From Nemertoderma westbladi (lineage: Eukaryota > Xenacoelomorpha > Nemertodermatida > Nemertodermatidae), in NCBI GenBank assembly GCA_032718475.1, contig JAUCBJ010007267.1:1-64000 (forward strand): DNA of 64,000 nucleotides, given 5' to 3'. This document shows, in pieces, positions 42,408 to 54,600 of this stretch. The notes beneath the pieces were generated by a model that saw only the letters and a list, made by a program, of their open reading frames with translations, searched no databases and had not been told where the DNA came from. The translations under genes were made by a program, and so were the position numbers. Positions within the stretch are counted from its first letter, which is position 1. Each line of letters begins with the position of its first letter.

Positions 42408-42567
42408 AGTTCTAACGATACCGTACCATTGAGTAGCTCCATGTTAGACCAGTACGATAGCGACAGTGAAGGTGAGAGAAGTGAACCCAACGCACTCGGT
42501 TGTGGAAGTCCCACCTCCTATACGGTGTTGGACGAATCTACCAGCGGTGGCGGTGGTGGTTGTAGGG
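42408..42567 (+). CDS. Transporter-like gene, acidic-loop exon
   Basis: Acceptor TTACTACCCAG at 42407, donor GGG|GTATGT after 42567; phase 0 in, phase 1 out. It encodes an acidic and Ser-rich loop (SSNDTVPLSSSMLDQYDSDS, GERSEPNALGCG, SYTVLDESTSGGGGGC), consistent with a cytoplasmic loop after TM2. An earlier strong donor AAG|GTGAGA after 42470 is also phase 1, so a 97-nt-shorter version would stay in frame with the next exon. That shorter form would lack the Gly run. Confidence 0.6.
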
Positions 42568-44124
42568 GTATGTGTTGGTGTTCGTTCACTTATAGGATTA
42601 ATTCAATGTTGAGTGTATTTCATTACGCACCCCCTCCCGTATGTATATTTGTTGTCGGTCTGACTGTCTTCTGTCTGTTGTAATTCCTTTAACTACCATA
42701 ATTTAGATTGCCGTTTGAATCTGAACTCTTTAACTGAAAAATTTAGCCTTCTCCAGAACCCAAATTTTTACTAAGTAAATTTTTAATTTTTGCTCTTTAT
42801 TGTTTTTGTTCCGTCTACTTTTTTTCACTAGTTTTTTTGTTTATGTTTAATTGTTTTTATTTATATTCTAATATGCTATGGTAGTTGTAGTTGCATGTCT
42901 AATTGTTTTATTGAGTGTTTCGTTTAACACATTCTCAGTGAGGACTACGCACACACGTAGTTGGGTGGGTGAGCCTTTCAGCTTCAGGTTGTGCCAAATA
43001 TACATTGTCTTGTGTGAAACTCTCAAACTTTGTGATCTGCTAACCCAACTTCTGAGTGAAATTGACATGTTTCCATTTCTTTCATTAATTACATAAACGG
43101 AATTGTATCCAATTTGGAACATTTCTGGGATTTGACTTCTAAACATTAAGCAAGATTTAGGGATATGTGAGTCAGGGAATTTTATAGACATTTTTCCCGA
43201 AATTTCATATTTTATTAATTTATTATATAAAGTTTACATTTAATAGTAAATATTTACAGAAATATCCTCTTATTAATTGCATAAAAAATAGTAATAATAA
43301 TATTTGAACTAAAATTGTGATTGTGACTTTGTGTTTTGTAAATTTCATTATTTATTAACTAGATGTTTTATATTGAACGCAATTTTTGAAATTAATACAT
43401 TTTCAATTTTAACTCTTTTACAATTTAATACGTCCTGCTATTTAGTCAGTTTATACACAATCTGAAGGAAAACACAAGTAGAGTTGACTATTGTGACGGT
43501 CACTGCGATTTTCTACGGTATGCTATAATGTTAGCTTGACTTAGACTAACACATTTGTAGATGAGTGGGAAACTTTAAGGAAAAAACAATAAACTCAATA
43601 ACATTGAATTTAATCCCTAACATTAACAGACATCCCTGTGTAGTCTGCCTTGTACATGTAGAGTACTGTAGTTTGAAGATGCTAAAGTACTGTATGTACC
43701 GGTATAGGCTTTTAGTAAGAACTGATTCAGTCGAAATGTTTCACTTTCTATTTTAAATTACTGAAATAAAATATTTTTCGTCTGGGGGAGGGGGGTGTAT
43801 AAATTTACGAAAATAAATTATTTTTGTGACAGAGGGGGGGGGGGGGGGGGGGGGGGGTCAAAAAACTGGAAAATTTGCGTGACATACTTTATGAACGCCC
43901 CCTAACGCCGATTTGGTCCGTACTAATTGAAATAGTATGAGTATTAATGATATCCGGATGTGGATATATGAAGGTGGTGATGATACCCGTGCATCAATCA
44001 ATTCAAAGTGTTATAATTTATGCAGTAATTTCTTTTATTATCGCCATAATTATGATATTTTGTTTGGTGGGCGTTGGACACCGAATTATGTTTCTTGTTA
44101 AGTTTTAACTGGTTTAATTTGTAG
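42568..44124 (+). other. Intron with a 24-G run
   Basis: AT-rich intron. A 24-base G homopolymer lies at 43834-43857, preceded by a shorter G-rich patch at 43781-43796. Small open frames have no recognisable content. Confidence 0.6.
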
Positions 44125-44260
44125 GTGAGCCAATGCTGGCTGGCCACGTCATTGTTCCCTTCCAGTATGACGTCATTCCACCGAACCTTCATCTGATGGG
44201 TGAAATATTTCTACCTCCGTTTGTTAGACAGGGTTTCAGTCTGGTCCTGCTTATTAACTT
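44125..44260 (+). CDS. Transporter-like gene, TM3 start exon
   Basis: Acceptor TTTAATTTGTAG at 44124; donor is a perfect GTGAGT after 44260. It enters needing two bases (phase 1, matching the previous exon) and leaves in phase 2. It encodes EPMLAGHVIVPFQYDVIPPN, LHLMGEIFLPPFVRQGFSLV and LLIN, a polar segment followed by the start of a hydrophobic span that continues in the 44727 exon. LHLMGEIFLPPFVR resembles the segment before TM3 in AAAP carriers. Confidence 0.62.
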
Positions 44261-44726
44261 GTGAGTTGAATTGGGGGGGGGGGGGGGGGGGGGTTGGTTG
44301 TGTAGGACGTTGCGGTCTAAATTGGTTTTTTAGTGTAGATTTTTTAGGGGGCCGGATATTTCTTCTTAGTTTATTACAGTAGCTGAATAAAATAAATCAA
44401 CTATTATATTATCACTTATTGCATACAGTAAACTGTATGGAATTTGATAATGTTCCAGAATTTTGTTTTCTTTATTAAATATAATAAATGGCCTGCAGCG
44501 GAAGCAAATACACGCAATTTTCTAACGCCCATATCTCAGCCATATCCAAACAAAATTCAACATATTTTGGAATGGGGGGGGGGGGGGGGGTGGGTGTCAT
44601 GTCCCTGAATTGCTACACTATATTCCAGGGCACGGTGATTTCTTTTGTGCGACACTATTTTCTGATTCTGACGATTCGTAAATTTTACCGCCAATCTCAT
44701 CCAATATCATTATTTATTCTCTTTAG
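44261..44726 (+). other. Intron with two poly-G runs
   Basis: A 21-G run at 44273-44293 begins 13 bases after the 5' splice site, and a 17-G run sits at 44574-44590. The plus strand is open upstream of 44727, but that part lacks a matching phase and the acceptor TTATTCTCTTTAG at 44726 is strong. Confidence 0.65.
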
Positions 44727-44916
44727 TATCGCTTTATTAATCACATACGCCCTCGCCGGAAGCCAAGCCTACGCTAACCTTCTAATGATTCCATTCTATT
44801 ACGTAATACCTGTGTTCGTATGGTGTCTCACCGGGTTGGTTCTCTTCGCCTGGGTTATTGTCCAACCCGTTGTCTCTCTGCTTACTATTGCAAAGGGATC
44901 ATTATTGGTTGCTACT
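44727..44916 (+). CDS. Transporter-like gene, TM3-TM4 exon
   Basis: Acceptor TTATTCTCTTTAG at 44726; donor ACT|GTGAGT after 44916. One base completes the split codon from the previous exon, and the exon leaves in phase 0. It encodes IALLITYALAGSQAYANLLM, a second hydrophobic span (YYVIPVFVWCLTGLVLFAWV) and VQPVVSLLTIAKGSLLVAT. Joined to the previous exon it makes a continuous membrane helix, a good sign the junction is right. Downstream copies of the donor are described separately; reading past the first donor hits a stop at 44959-44961. Confidence 0.65.
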
Positions 44917-45070
44917 GTGAGTATATGGTTGCTAAGGGATCATTATTGGTTGCTACTGTGAGTATATGGTTGCTAAGGGATCATTATTGGTTGCTACTGT
45001 GAGTATATGGTTGCTAAGGGATCATTATTGGTTGCTACTGTTGAGTATATGGTTGCTAAGGGATCACTAT
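44893..45070 (+). repeat. 41-bp array of exon end plus splice donor, 4 copies
   Basis: The last 24 exon bases, the donor GTGAGT and 11 intron bases repeat with a 41-bp period. Donors are at 44917, 44958, 44999 and, with an extra T (GTTGAGT), at 45040. Because 41 is not a multiple of three, use of donors 2 or 3 shifts the frame; donor 4 would keep it but the insert has an in-frame stop. Confidence 0.9.
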
Positions 45071-45147
45071 AAGTATTACTTTGCTTTGAAAATTATTTGT
45101 TTTAAATCGAAAGTTCAACTGGATTTTAAATATTATTCTCTTTACAG

Positions 45148-45204
45148 TTCCGGATATTTGCGCTGTTTATTACTATCGCACTTCTTTGTTTCTTATATTT
45201 TGTT
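45148..45204 (+). CDS. Transporter-like gene, tentative TM5 exon
   Basis: Acceptor TTCTCTTTACAG at 45147 is strong; phase 0 agrees with the previous exon. It encodes FRIFALFITIALLCFLYFV, a clear hydrophobic span. The end is inferred: GTGACT after 45204 in phase 0 would leave an 85-bp intron to the next exon. Other GT donors nearby do not fit the phase. Confidence 0.45.
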
Positions 45205-45289
45205 GTGACTTGTTTATGTTTATTTTAGTTGTTTACAATGTAAGAATACAGACTATACAGATATCATATCGTCGTTTTCATTTGTTAAG

Positions 45290-45448
45290 GTGGTTGTTAC
45301 GTTTTTGGTTGCCCAGGAGATCAACCATCCAATCAGTAACGACTTTACTTTCTTGGGGGAACCGTTTCTAATGGGGACGGTGGCGCTGGGAGGAATAATC
45401 AATGTAATGCCTATGTTGTATGAGAAGATATCTGGGACAGTAGAGCAG
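45290..45448 (+). CDS. Transporter-like gene, last exon seen in window
   Basis: Encodes VVVTFLVAQEINHPISNDF, TFLGEPFLMGTVALGGIINV and MPMLYEKISGTVEQ. The GTVALGG...V.P.LYEKI pattern resembles the mid-protein helix of AAAP carriers that ends in a P-x-LY motif. The donor CAG|GTAGGT after 45448 is in phase 0. The start is uncertain: AAG at 45289 is a possible acceptor. The following intron is filled to the window edge by repeats, so the remaining helices must lie further right. Confidence 0.5.
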
Positions 45449-45500
45449 GTAGGTTATCTGGGACGACAGTAGAGCAGGTAGCTTATCAGGTAGCTTATTA
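45425..45500 (+). repeat. First units of the 26-bp splice-donor repeat
   Basis: The exon end ATCTGGGACAGTAGAGCAG with its donor GTAGGT is followed at once by a second copy (29-bp form with GGGACGACAG) and decayed third copies (GTAGCTTATCAG). This is the point from which the large arrays downstream appear to have grown. Confidence 0.85.
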
Positions 45501-48108
45501 CAGGTCAGGTCAGGTATTCTAGGTCATTGATCAAGAAAACTTGCCACCTCCATGCAGCATAAAGGCCCTCTTACTAGGGCAAATCTGGTCCTGTAACTAG
45601 GACCCCCTTCGTTCTGGGATAAGGACGCCCTTGGTCCTGGATTAAGGACCCATATACTTGGGTGCAGGGGTATATGGCCTGGCCAGGCAGATGGTGATCT
45701 ACCAATGGCTGGTCAGGAGTAGAGTGTTCTCATGTCCAATCTGAGTGCACTTCACTGCGACCTGCACCTGGCAGCAGGGGTACAGGGCATGACCCAGCAG
45801 ATGAGCTGCACAGCCAATGGTGGGTCATGTGCGCCAGAGTAGATATGGGTGATGGGCCGCATATCTGACTCCACCGCGACACCCACCCTGTGGAATGGCA
45901 AACCAGGGTGTGGTATTTGCCCCGAGAGCCCACCGGCAAAAAAGCACCCCCCAACCCCCACTATGGATTACATCAGTAATGCGGAGGTCCAGCAACTAGA
46001 GGCCAGTGGAATGACTGGACACAATCGGCCTCACAGGCGTCAGTTAACTCCTGACCGGCTGCCTGTCTCACCCCCTACTGGAGAGAGAGCGGCAATCAAT
46101 TCTTTGAGTCCCTTTCCTGATGACCTTTCTGGCCCAAACCCTGGGTCACCAGGGAGGCCAGATTGCGAGGGGGAGAGGGATTCTGGAGTTGGAGGCTACT
46201 CTCATGTTCCACCCCGACCAACAAAGCCATTGGTGAATCTGAGGCAAGTCACTAGACTAGCCTCAATAAACACCCTAACACTCGGGTCCCCAATGCGACA
46301 AGGTGAGCTGACTGCCTTGGCAGATAAGCTTTCTCTTAGTGCAGTGGGTGTTCAAGAGCACCGAATGCAGACTGGACAGACTGATGAGGTTCTGATTAAG
46401 GACATGGGGGGCGCTTGGCGACTCGCCCTCGCTTCAGCAGATGATAGTGGCAATGGTGGATCCAACTCTGGTAACTCTGGCAATGGTGGATCCTATTGAT
46501 GAATCCAACTGCACATACAGCATTGGACAAAATATACCAAATCTCTAACCGCATCATCCGTTGCCAAACGTCCATGTTCTGGAAGACTGGCTAAGAAGTT
46601 TCCTAAGGTGGTTCTGATCTGATTGTGTGCCACTCTCCAACTAGTGTTGCCCCTGTAGAGGACGTGGAAAATTTCTACCAGAATCTACAAGCAGCTACTT
46701 ATGGAGTGGATCAGCAAGCATTCTTAACATTCCTGGGAGACTTTAATGCAAGTCTGCATCAATCACCTGCATCGCCCTGGGTCTATAGCAATAGTGTTAA
46801 CATAAATTCTGTCCATCTTCAGGATTTTATCTCTGGAAATTGATTGTTTTCGGCTGGAACCCAGTTCAAGAAGCGAACTGGAAAGCTATGGACTCATAGT
46901 TGACCCAGTGATCACAAGTCCCAGATAGACCATATCATGTTTCGTAGGAAATACTAGGAGCTCTATACAAGACTGTAATGGATTTACACTACGACCCTTT
47001 TCCAGTGATTACCGCCTTATTGTGGCCAAGGTAAGACTTAGTCTGCGTGCTAGCAGAACAACGAAATCTGCCTTGCCGCGGCATGACTGGTCCTCTCTGT
47101 TGCAACAGCCAAGTGTGAGATCCAGCTTCACACTACAGCTGAGCAACAGGTATGAGGTTCTTGCCTCTGAAGCGGCAGATCACTGCGAGGGCTATACTGC
47201 CTTCACAGAAGCAGTTAAATTATAAGCTGCAGAAACAGTTCCTGTATACCCTCGAAACAGGAAAATGGCCCCCTGGACTGACAACAAAATTCAGAAGTGC
47301 CGAAATGACCTCTACAAGGCGCAGAAAGAGTCCCGACTCAAACAGACTTCAGCGGCCAAGAATGCAGTTAAGGCTGCATCTAGGTCCCTGAACAGGCAGT
47401 ACTCTGTTAATCTACAGGAGCTAATAAACCAACAGGTTGATGCCATCAATGAAAGCTGCTGCAAAGAGCATTAAGACCAATCGTGCCAGTGGAGTAGATG
47501 GTGTTCCCCCTGAGGTCTTTAAAATACCTGAGTGTTTAAAGCTCATCTATCCCACCATAGTAGACATGTACCGAACAACAAGAGTCCCACAAGAAATGAA
47601 AACAAATAAGTTGGTGCCAGTTCCCAAGAAGGGCAACCTAACACTCTATGGTTCTTTTCGGGGAATCTCATTGATCTCGATTGCTGCAAAGCTATACAAT
47701 AGAATTCTACTAAATCGCATCAGGGATCCCATTGAGAGACTGCTCCGTGGAAATCAGAATGGGTTCCGTAAAGGTCGTGGGACCATGGAGCCCATTTTGG
47801 CACTTAGAAGGATAATTGAAGAGTTATCAAAAAAGAAAGACAGGCATCTGGCTGTTGTCTTTGTTGACTTCTTCAAGGTCTTTGATTCAGTCTCTCGCTC
47901 ACGTATGTTCAGCATACTTTCATTATATGGGATTCCTGATGAAATTATTGCAGCAATCAGATCAGTATACGATGGTTCGACAACATTTGTGTCTACTGTT
48001 GACGGTGACACAGAACCATTTGAAGTGTTATGGGGCGTCCTCCAGGGAGACACACTTGCACCATTCTTGTTCATAATTGTAGTTGACTATGTTCTACGCA
48101 TGTCCTGG
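45501..48108 (+). pseudogene. LINE fragment, copy 1
   Basis: A 2.6-kb piece of the same LINE family as 2691-4950. It has 5' UTR-like sequence, an APE-type endonuclease (about 46240-46840: ASINTLTLGSPMRQGEL, VGVQEHRM, FLGDFNASL), the linker (47265-47450) and RT to motif C-adjacent sequence (47465-48105: NRASGVDGVPPEVFK, LVPVPKKGN, FRGISLISIAAKLYNRILLN, GFRKGRGTMEP, FVDFFKVFDS, GVLQGDTLAPFLF). Both ends are cut: it begins in the 26-bp array and ends abruptly in it before the rest of the RT. About 220 bp of linker is deleted. Several stops make it non-functional. This copy lacks a one-base insertion shared by copies 2 and 3. Confidence 0.92.
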
Positions 48109-51100
48109 TTATCTGGGACAGTAGAGCAGGTAGGTTATCTGGGACGACAGTAGAGCAGGTAGGTTATCTGGCACAGTAGAGTAGGTAGGTTATCTGGGAC
48201 AGTAGAGTAGGTAGGTTATCTGGGACAGTAGAGTAGGTAGGTTATCTGGGCCATTAGAGTAGGTAGGTTATCTGGGACAGTAGAGCAGGTAGGTTATCTG
48301 GGACAGTAGAGGAGGTAGGTTATCTGGGACAGTAGAGTAGGTAGGTTATCTGGGATAGTAGAGCAGGTAGGTTATCTGGGACAGTAGAGCAGGTAGGTTA
48401 TCTGGGACAGTAGAGCAGGTATGTTATCTGGGACAGTAGAGCAGGTAGGTTATCTGGGACAGTAGAGCAGGTAGGTTATCTGGGACGACAGTAGAGCAGG
48501 TAGGTTATCTGGGACGACAGTAGAGCAGGTAGGTTATCTGGGACATTAGAGTAGGTAGGTTATCTGGGACAGTAGAGCAGGTAGGTTATCTGGGACAGTA
48601 GAGCAGGTAGGTTATATGGGACATTAGAGTAGGTAGGTTATCTGGGACAGTAGAGCAGGTAGGTTATCTGGGACAGTAGAGTGTAGGTTATCTGGGACAG
48701 TAGAGCAGGTAGGTTATCTGGGACAGTAGAGTAGGTAGGTTATCTGGGACAGTAGAGTGTAGGTTATCTGGGACAGTAGAGCAGGTAGGTTATCTGGGAC
48801 AGTAGAGCAGGTAGGTTATCTGGGACAGTAGAGCAGGTAGGTTATCTGGGACAGTAGAGCAGGTAGGTTATCTGGGACAGTAGAGTGTAGGTTATCTGGG
48901 ACAGTAGAGCAGGTAGGTTATCTGGGACAGTAGAGCAGGTAGGTTATCTGGGACAGTAGAGCAGGTAGGTTATCTGGGACAGTAGAGCAGGTAGGTTATA
49001 TGGGACATTAGAGTAGGTAGGTTATCTGGGACAGTAGAGCAGGTAGGTTATCTGGGACAGTAGAGCAGGTAGGTTATCTGGGACAGTAGAGTAGGTAGGT
49101 TATCTGGGACAGTAGAGCAGGTAGGTTATCTGGGACAGTAGAGCAGGTAGGTTATCTGGGACAGTAGAGTGTAGGTTATCTGGGACAGTAGAGCAGGTAG
49201 GTTATCTGGGACAGTAGAGCAGGTAGGTTATCTGGGACAGTAGAGTGTAGGTTATCTGGGACAGTAGAGCAGGTAGGTTATCTGGGACAGTAGAGCAGGT
49301 AGGTTATCTGGGACAGTAGAGCAGGTAGGTTATCTGGGACAGTAGAGCAGGTAGGTTATCTGGGACAGTAGAGTGTAGGTTATCTGGGACAGTAGAGCAG
49401 GTAGGTTATCTGGGACAGTAGAGCAGGTAGGTTATCTGGGACAGTAGAGCAGGTAGGTTATCTGGGACAGTAGAGCAGGTAGGTTATATGGGACATTAGA
49501 GTAGGTAGGTTATCTGGGACAGTAGAGCAGGTAGGTTATCTGGGACAGTAGAGTGTAGGTTATCTGGGACAGTAGAGTAGGTAGGTTATCTGGGACAGTA
49601 GAGCAGGTAGGTTATCTGAGACAGTAGAGTGTAGGTTATCTGGGACAGTAGAGCAGGTAGGTTATCTGGGACAGTAGAGCAGGTAGGTTATCTGGGACAG
49701 TAGAGTGTAGGTTATCTGGGACAGTAGAGCAGGTAGGTTATCTGGGACAGTAGAGCAGGTAGGTTATCTGGGACAGTAGAGCAGGTAGGTTATCTGGGAC
49801 GACAGTAGAGCAGGTAGGTTATCTGGGACAGTAGAGCAGGTAGGTTATCTGGGACAGTAGAGCAGGTAGGTTATCTGGGACGACAGTAGAGCAGGTAGGT
49901 TATCTGGGACAGTAGAGCAGGTAGGTTATCTGGGACATTAGAGTAGGTAGGTTATCTGGGACAGTAGAGCAGGTAGGTTATCTGGGACATTAGAGTAGGT
50001 AGGTTATCTGGGACAGTAGAGCAGGTAGGTTATCTGGGACAGTAGAGTGTAGGTTATCTGGGACAGTAGAGCAGGTAGGTTATCTGGGACAGTAGAGCAG
50101 GTAGGTTATCTGGGACAGTAGAGCAGGTAGGTTATCTGGGACAGTAGAGCAGGTAGGTTATCTGGGACAGTAGAGCAGGTAGGTTATCTGGGACATTATA
50201 GTAGGTAGGTTATCTGGGACAGTAGAGTAGGTAGGTTATCTGGGACAGTAGAGCAGGTAGGTTATCTGGGACAGTAGAGTGTAGGTTATCTGGGACAGTA
50301 GAGCAGGTAGGTTATCTGGGACAGTAGAGCAGGTAGGTTATCTGGGACAGTAGAGCAGGTAGGTTATCTGGGACAGTAGAGCAGGTAGGTTATCTGGGAC
50401 AGTAGAGCAGGTAGGTTATCTGGGACAGTAGAGCAGGTAGGTTATCTGGGACGACAGTAGAGCAGGTAGGTTATCTGGGACAGTAGAGTAGGTAGGTTAT
50501 CTGGGACAGTAGAGTAGGTAGCTTATCTGGGACAGTAGAGCAGGTAGGTTATCTGGGACAGTAGAGCAGGTAGGTTATCTGGGACAGTAGAGCAGGTAGG
50601 TTATCTGGGACAGTAGAGTAGGTAGGTTATCTGGGACAGTAGAGCAGGTAGGTTATCTGGGACGACAGTAGAGCAGGTAGGTTATCTGGGACAGTAGAGT
50701 AGGTAGGTTATCTGGGACAGTAGAGTAGGTAGGTTATCTGGGACAGTAGAGCAGGTAGGTTATCTGGGACAGTAGAGCAGGTAGGTTATCTGGGACAGTA
50801 GAGCAGGTAGGTTATCTGGGACAGTAGAGCAGGTAGGTTATCTGGGACAGTAGAGCAGGTAGGTTATCTGGGACGACAGTAGAGCAGGTAGGTTATCTGG
50901 GACAGTAGAGTAGGTAGGTTATCTGGGACAGTAGAGTAGGTAGCTTATCTGGGACAGTAGAGCAGGTAGGTTATCTGGGACAGTAGAGTAGGTAGGTTAT
51001 CTGGGACGACAGTAGAGTAGGTAGGTTATCTGGGACAGTAGAGTAGGTAGGTTATCTGGGACAGTAGAGTAGGTAGGTTATCTGGGACAGTAGAGTAGGT

Positions 51101-51991
51101 AGGTTATCTGGGACGACAGTAGAGCAGGTAGGTTATCTGGGACAATAGAGCAGGTAGGTTATCTGGGACAGTAGAGTAGGTAGCTTATCTGGGACAGTAG
51201 AGCAGGTAGGTTATCTGGGACAGTAGAGCAGGTAGGTTATCTGGGACAGTAGAGTAGGTAGGTTATCTGGGACAGTAGAGTAGGTAGGTTATCTGGGACA
51301 GTAGAGTAGGTAGCTTATCTGGGACAGTAGAGTAGGTAGGTTATCTGGGACAGTAGAGTAGGTAGGTTATCTGGGACAGACAGTAAAGCAGTTAGGTTAT
51401 CTGGGACAGTAGAGTAGGTAGGTTATCTGGGACAGTAGAGTAGGTAGGTTATCTGGGACAGTAGAGTAGGTAGGTTATCTGGGGCAGTAGAGTAGGTAGG
51501 TTATCTGGGACAGTAGAGCAGGTAGGTTATCTGGGACAGTAGATCAGGTAGGTTATCTGGGACAGTAGAGTAGGTAGGTTATCTGGGACAGTAGAGCAGG
51601 TAGGTTATCTGAGACAGTAGAGTGTAGGTTATCTGGGACAGTAGAGCAGGTAGGTTATCTGGGACAGTAGAGCAGGTAGGTTATCTGGGACAGTAGAGTG
51701 TAGGTTATCTGGGACAGTAGAGCAGGTAGGTTATCTGGGACAGTAGAGCAGGTAGGTTATCTGGGACTGTAGAGCAGGTAGGTTATCTGGGACGACAGTA
51801 GAGCAGGTAGGTTATCTGGGACAGTAGAGCAGGTAGGTTATCTGGGACAGTAGAGCAGGTAGGTTATCTGGGACGACAGTAGAGCAGGTAGGTTATCTGG
51901 GACAGTAGAGCAGGTAGGTTATCTGGGACATTAGAGTAGGTAGGTTATCTGGGACGACAGTAGAGCAGGTAGCTTATCAGGTAGCTTATTA
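48109..51991 (+). repeat. 26-bp splice-donor satellite, array A1 (~3.9 kb)
   Basis: About 150 units around ATCTGGGACAGTAGAGCAG followed by GTAGGTT. Variants are a GTAGGTAGG form, a 22-bp form (GAGTGTAGGTT), a 29-bp form (GGGACGACAG), ATATGGGACATTAG and GCTTATC forms. The variants recur in blocks, giving a higher-order pattern. Each standard unit keeps an intact CAG|GTAGGT donor in the sense orientation of the gene. Confidence 0.95.
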
Positions 51992-54600
51992 CAGGTCAGG
52001 TCAGGTATTCTAGGTCATTGATCAAGAAAACTTGCCACCTCCATGCAGCATAAAGGCCCTCTTACTAGGGCAAATCTGGTCCTGTAACTAGGACCCCCTT
52101 CGTTCTGGGATAAGGACGCCCTTGGTCCTGGATTAAGGACCCATATACTTGGGTGCAGGGGTATATGGCCTGGCCAGGCAGATGGTGATCTACCAATGGC
52201 TGGTCAGGAGTAGAGTGTTCTCATGTCCAATCTGAGTGCACTTCACTGCGACCTGCACCTGGCAGCAGGGGTACAGGGCATGACCCAGCAGATGAGCTGC
52301 ACAGCCAATGGTGGGTCATGTGCGCCAGAGTAGATATGGGTGATGGGCCGCATATCTGACTCCACCGCGACACCCACCCTGTGGAATGGCAAACCAGGGT
52401 GTGGTATTTGCCCCGAGAGCCCACCGGCAAAAAAGCACCCCCCAACCCCCACTATGGATTACATCAGTAATGCGGAGGTCCAGCAACTAGAGGCCAGTGG
52501 AATGACTGGACACAATCGGCCTCACAGGCGTTAGTTAACTCCTGACCGGCTGCCTGTCTCACCCCCTACTGGAGAGAGAGCGGCAATCAATTCTTTGAGT
52601 CCCTTTCCTGATGACCTTTCTGGCCCAAACCCTGGGTCACCAGGGAGGCCAGATTGCGAGGGGGAGAGGGATTCTGGAGTTGGAGGCTACTCTCATGTTC
52701 CACCCCGACCAACAAAGCCATTGGTGAATCTGAGGCAAGTCACTAGACTAGCCTCAATAAACACCCTAACACTCGGGTCCCCAATGCGACAAGGTGAGCT
52801 AACTGCCTTGGCAGATAAGCTTTCTCTTAGTGCAGTGGGTGTTCAAGAGCACCGAATGCAGACTGGACAGACTGATGAGGTTCTGATTAAGGACATGGGG
52901 GGCGCTTGGCGACTCGCCCTCGCTTCAGCAGATGATAGTGGCAATGGTGGATCCAACTCTGGTAACTCTGGCAATGGTGGATCCTATTGATGAATCCAAC
53001 TGCACATACAGCATTGGACAAAATATACCAAATCTCTAACCGCATCATCCGTTGCCAAACGTCCATGTTCTGGAAGACTGGCTAAGAAGTTTCCTAAGGT
53101 GGTTCTGATCTGATTGTGTGCCACTCTCCAACTAGTGTTGCCCCTGTAGAGGACGTGGAAAATTTCTACCAGAATCTACAAGCAGCTACTTATGGAGTGG
53201 ATCAGCAAGCATTCTTAACATTCCTGGGAGACTTTAATGCAAGTCTGCATCAATCACCTGCATCGCCCTGGGTCTATAGCAATAGTGTTAACATAAATTC
53301 TGTCCATCTTCAGGATTTTATCTCTGGAAATTGATTGTTTTCGGCTGGAACCCAGTTCAAGAAGCGAACTGGAAAGCTATGGACTCATAGTTGACCCAGT
53401 GATCACAAGTCCCAGATAGACCATATCATGTTTCGTAGGAAATACTAGGAGCTCTATACAAGACTGTAATGGATTTACACTACGACCCTTTTCCAGTGAT
53501 TACCGCCTTATTGTGGCCAAGGTAAGACTTAGTCTGCGTGCTACCAGAACAACGAAATCTGCCTTGCCGCGGCATGACTGGTCCTCTCTGTTGCAACAGC
53601 CAAGTGTGAGATCCAGCTTCACACTACAGCTGAGCAACAGGTATGAGGTTCTTGCCTCTGAAGCGGCAGATCACTGCGAGGGCTATACTGCCTTCACAGA
53701 AGCAGTTAAATTATAAGCTGCAGAAACAGTTCCTGTATACCCTCGAAACAGGAAAATGGCCCCCTGGACTGACAACAAAATTCAGAAGTGCCGAAATGAC
53801 CTCTACAAGGCGCAGAAAGAGTCCCGACTCAAACAGACTTCAGCGGCCAAGAATGCAGTTAAGGCTGCATCTAGGTCCCTGAACAGGCAGTACTCTGTTA
53901 ATCTACAGGAGCTAATAAACCAACAGGTTGATGCCATCAATGAAAGCTGCTGCAAAGAGCATTAAGACCAATCGTGCCAGTGGAGTAGATGGTGTTCCCC
54001 CTGAGGTCTTTAAAATACCTGAGTGTTTAAAGCTCATCTATCCCACCATAGTAGACATGTACCGAACAACAAGAGTCCCCACAAGAAATGAAAACAAATA
54101 AGTTGGTGCCAGTTCCCAAGAAGGGCAACCTAACACTCTATGGTTCTTTTCGGGGAATCTCATTGATCTCGATTGCTGCAAAGCTATACAATAGAATTCT
54201 ACTAAATCGCATCAGGGATCCCATTGAGAGACTGCTCCGTGGAAATCAGAATGGGTTCCGTAAAGGTCGTGGGACCATGGAGCCCATTTTGGCACTTATA
54301 AGGATAATTGAAGAGTTATCAAAAAAGAAAGACAGGCATCTGGCTGTTGTCTTTGTTGACTTCTTCAAGGTCTTTGATTCAGTCTCTCGCTCACGTATGT
54401 TCAGCATACTTTCATTATATGGGATTCCTGATGAAATTATTGCAGCAATCAGATCAGTATACGATGGTTCGACAACATTTGTGTCTACTGTTGACGGTGA
54501 CACAGAACCATTTGAAGTGTTATGGGGCGTCCTCCAGGGAGACACACTTGCACCATTCTTGTTCATAATTGTAGTTGACTATGTTCTACGCATGTCCTGG
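51992..54600 (+). pseudogene. LINE fragment, copy 2
   Basis: Near-identical to copy 1 at an offset of 6491 bp. Differences seen: a TAG stop created in GGCGTTAG (near 52532), CTACCAG for CTAGCAG (near 53543), an extra C in GTCCCC (near 54080, shifting the offset to 6492) and CTTATAAGG for CTTAGAAGG (near 54297). Both ends join the 26-bp array at the same points as copy 1. Confidence 0.93.

Noticed and set aside
44488-44726. Exon starting upstream of 44727, including the G run
   Set aside because: Phase does not fit the preceding exon when the AG at 44628 is used; the acceptor at 44726 is stronger and fits.
45730-45961. Minus-strand frames in the LINE 5' region, also at 52221 and 59367
   Set aside because: Short antisense readings repeated only because the macro-unit is repeated.
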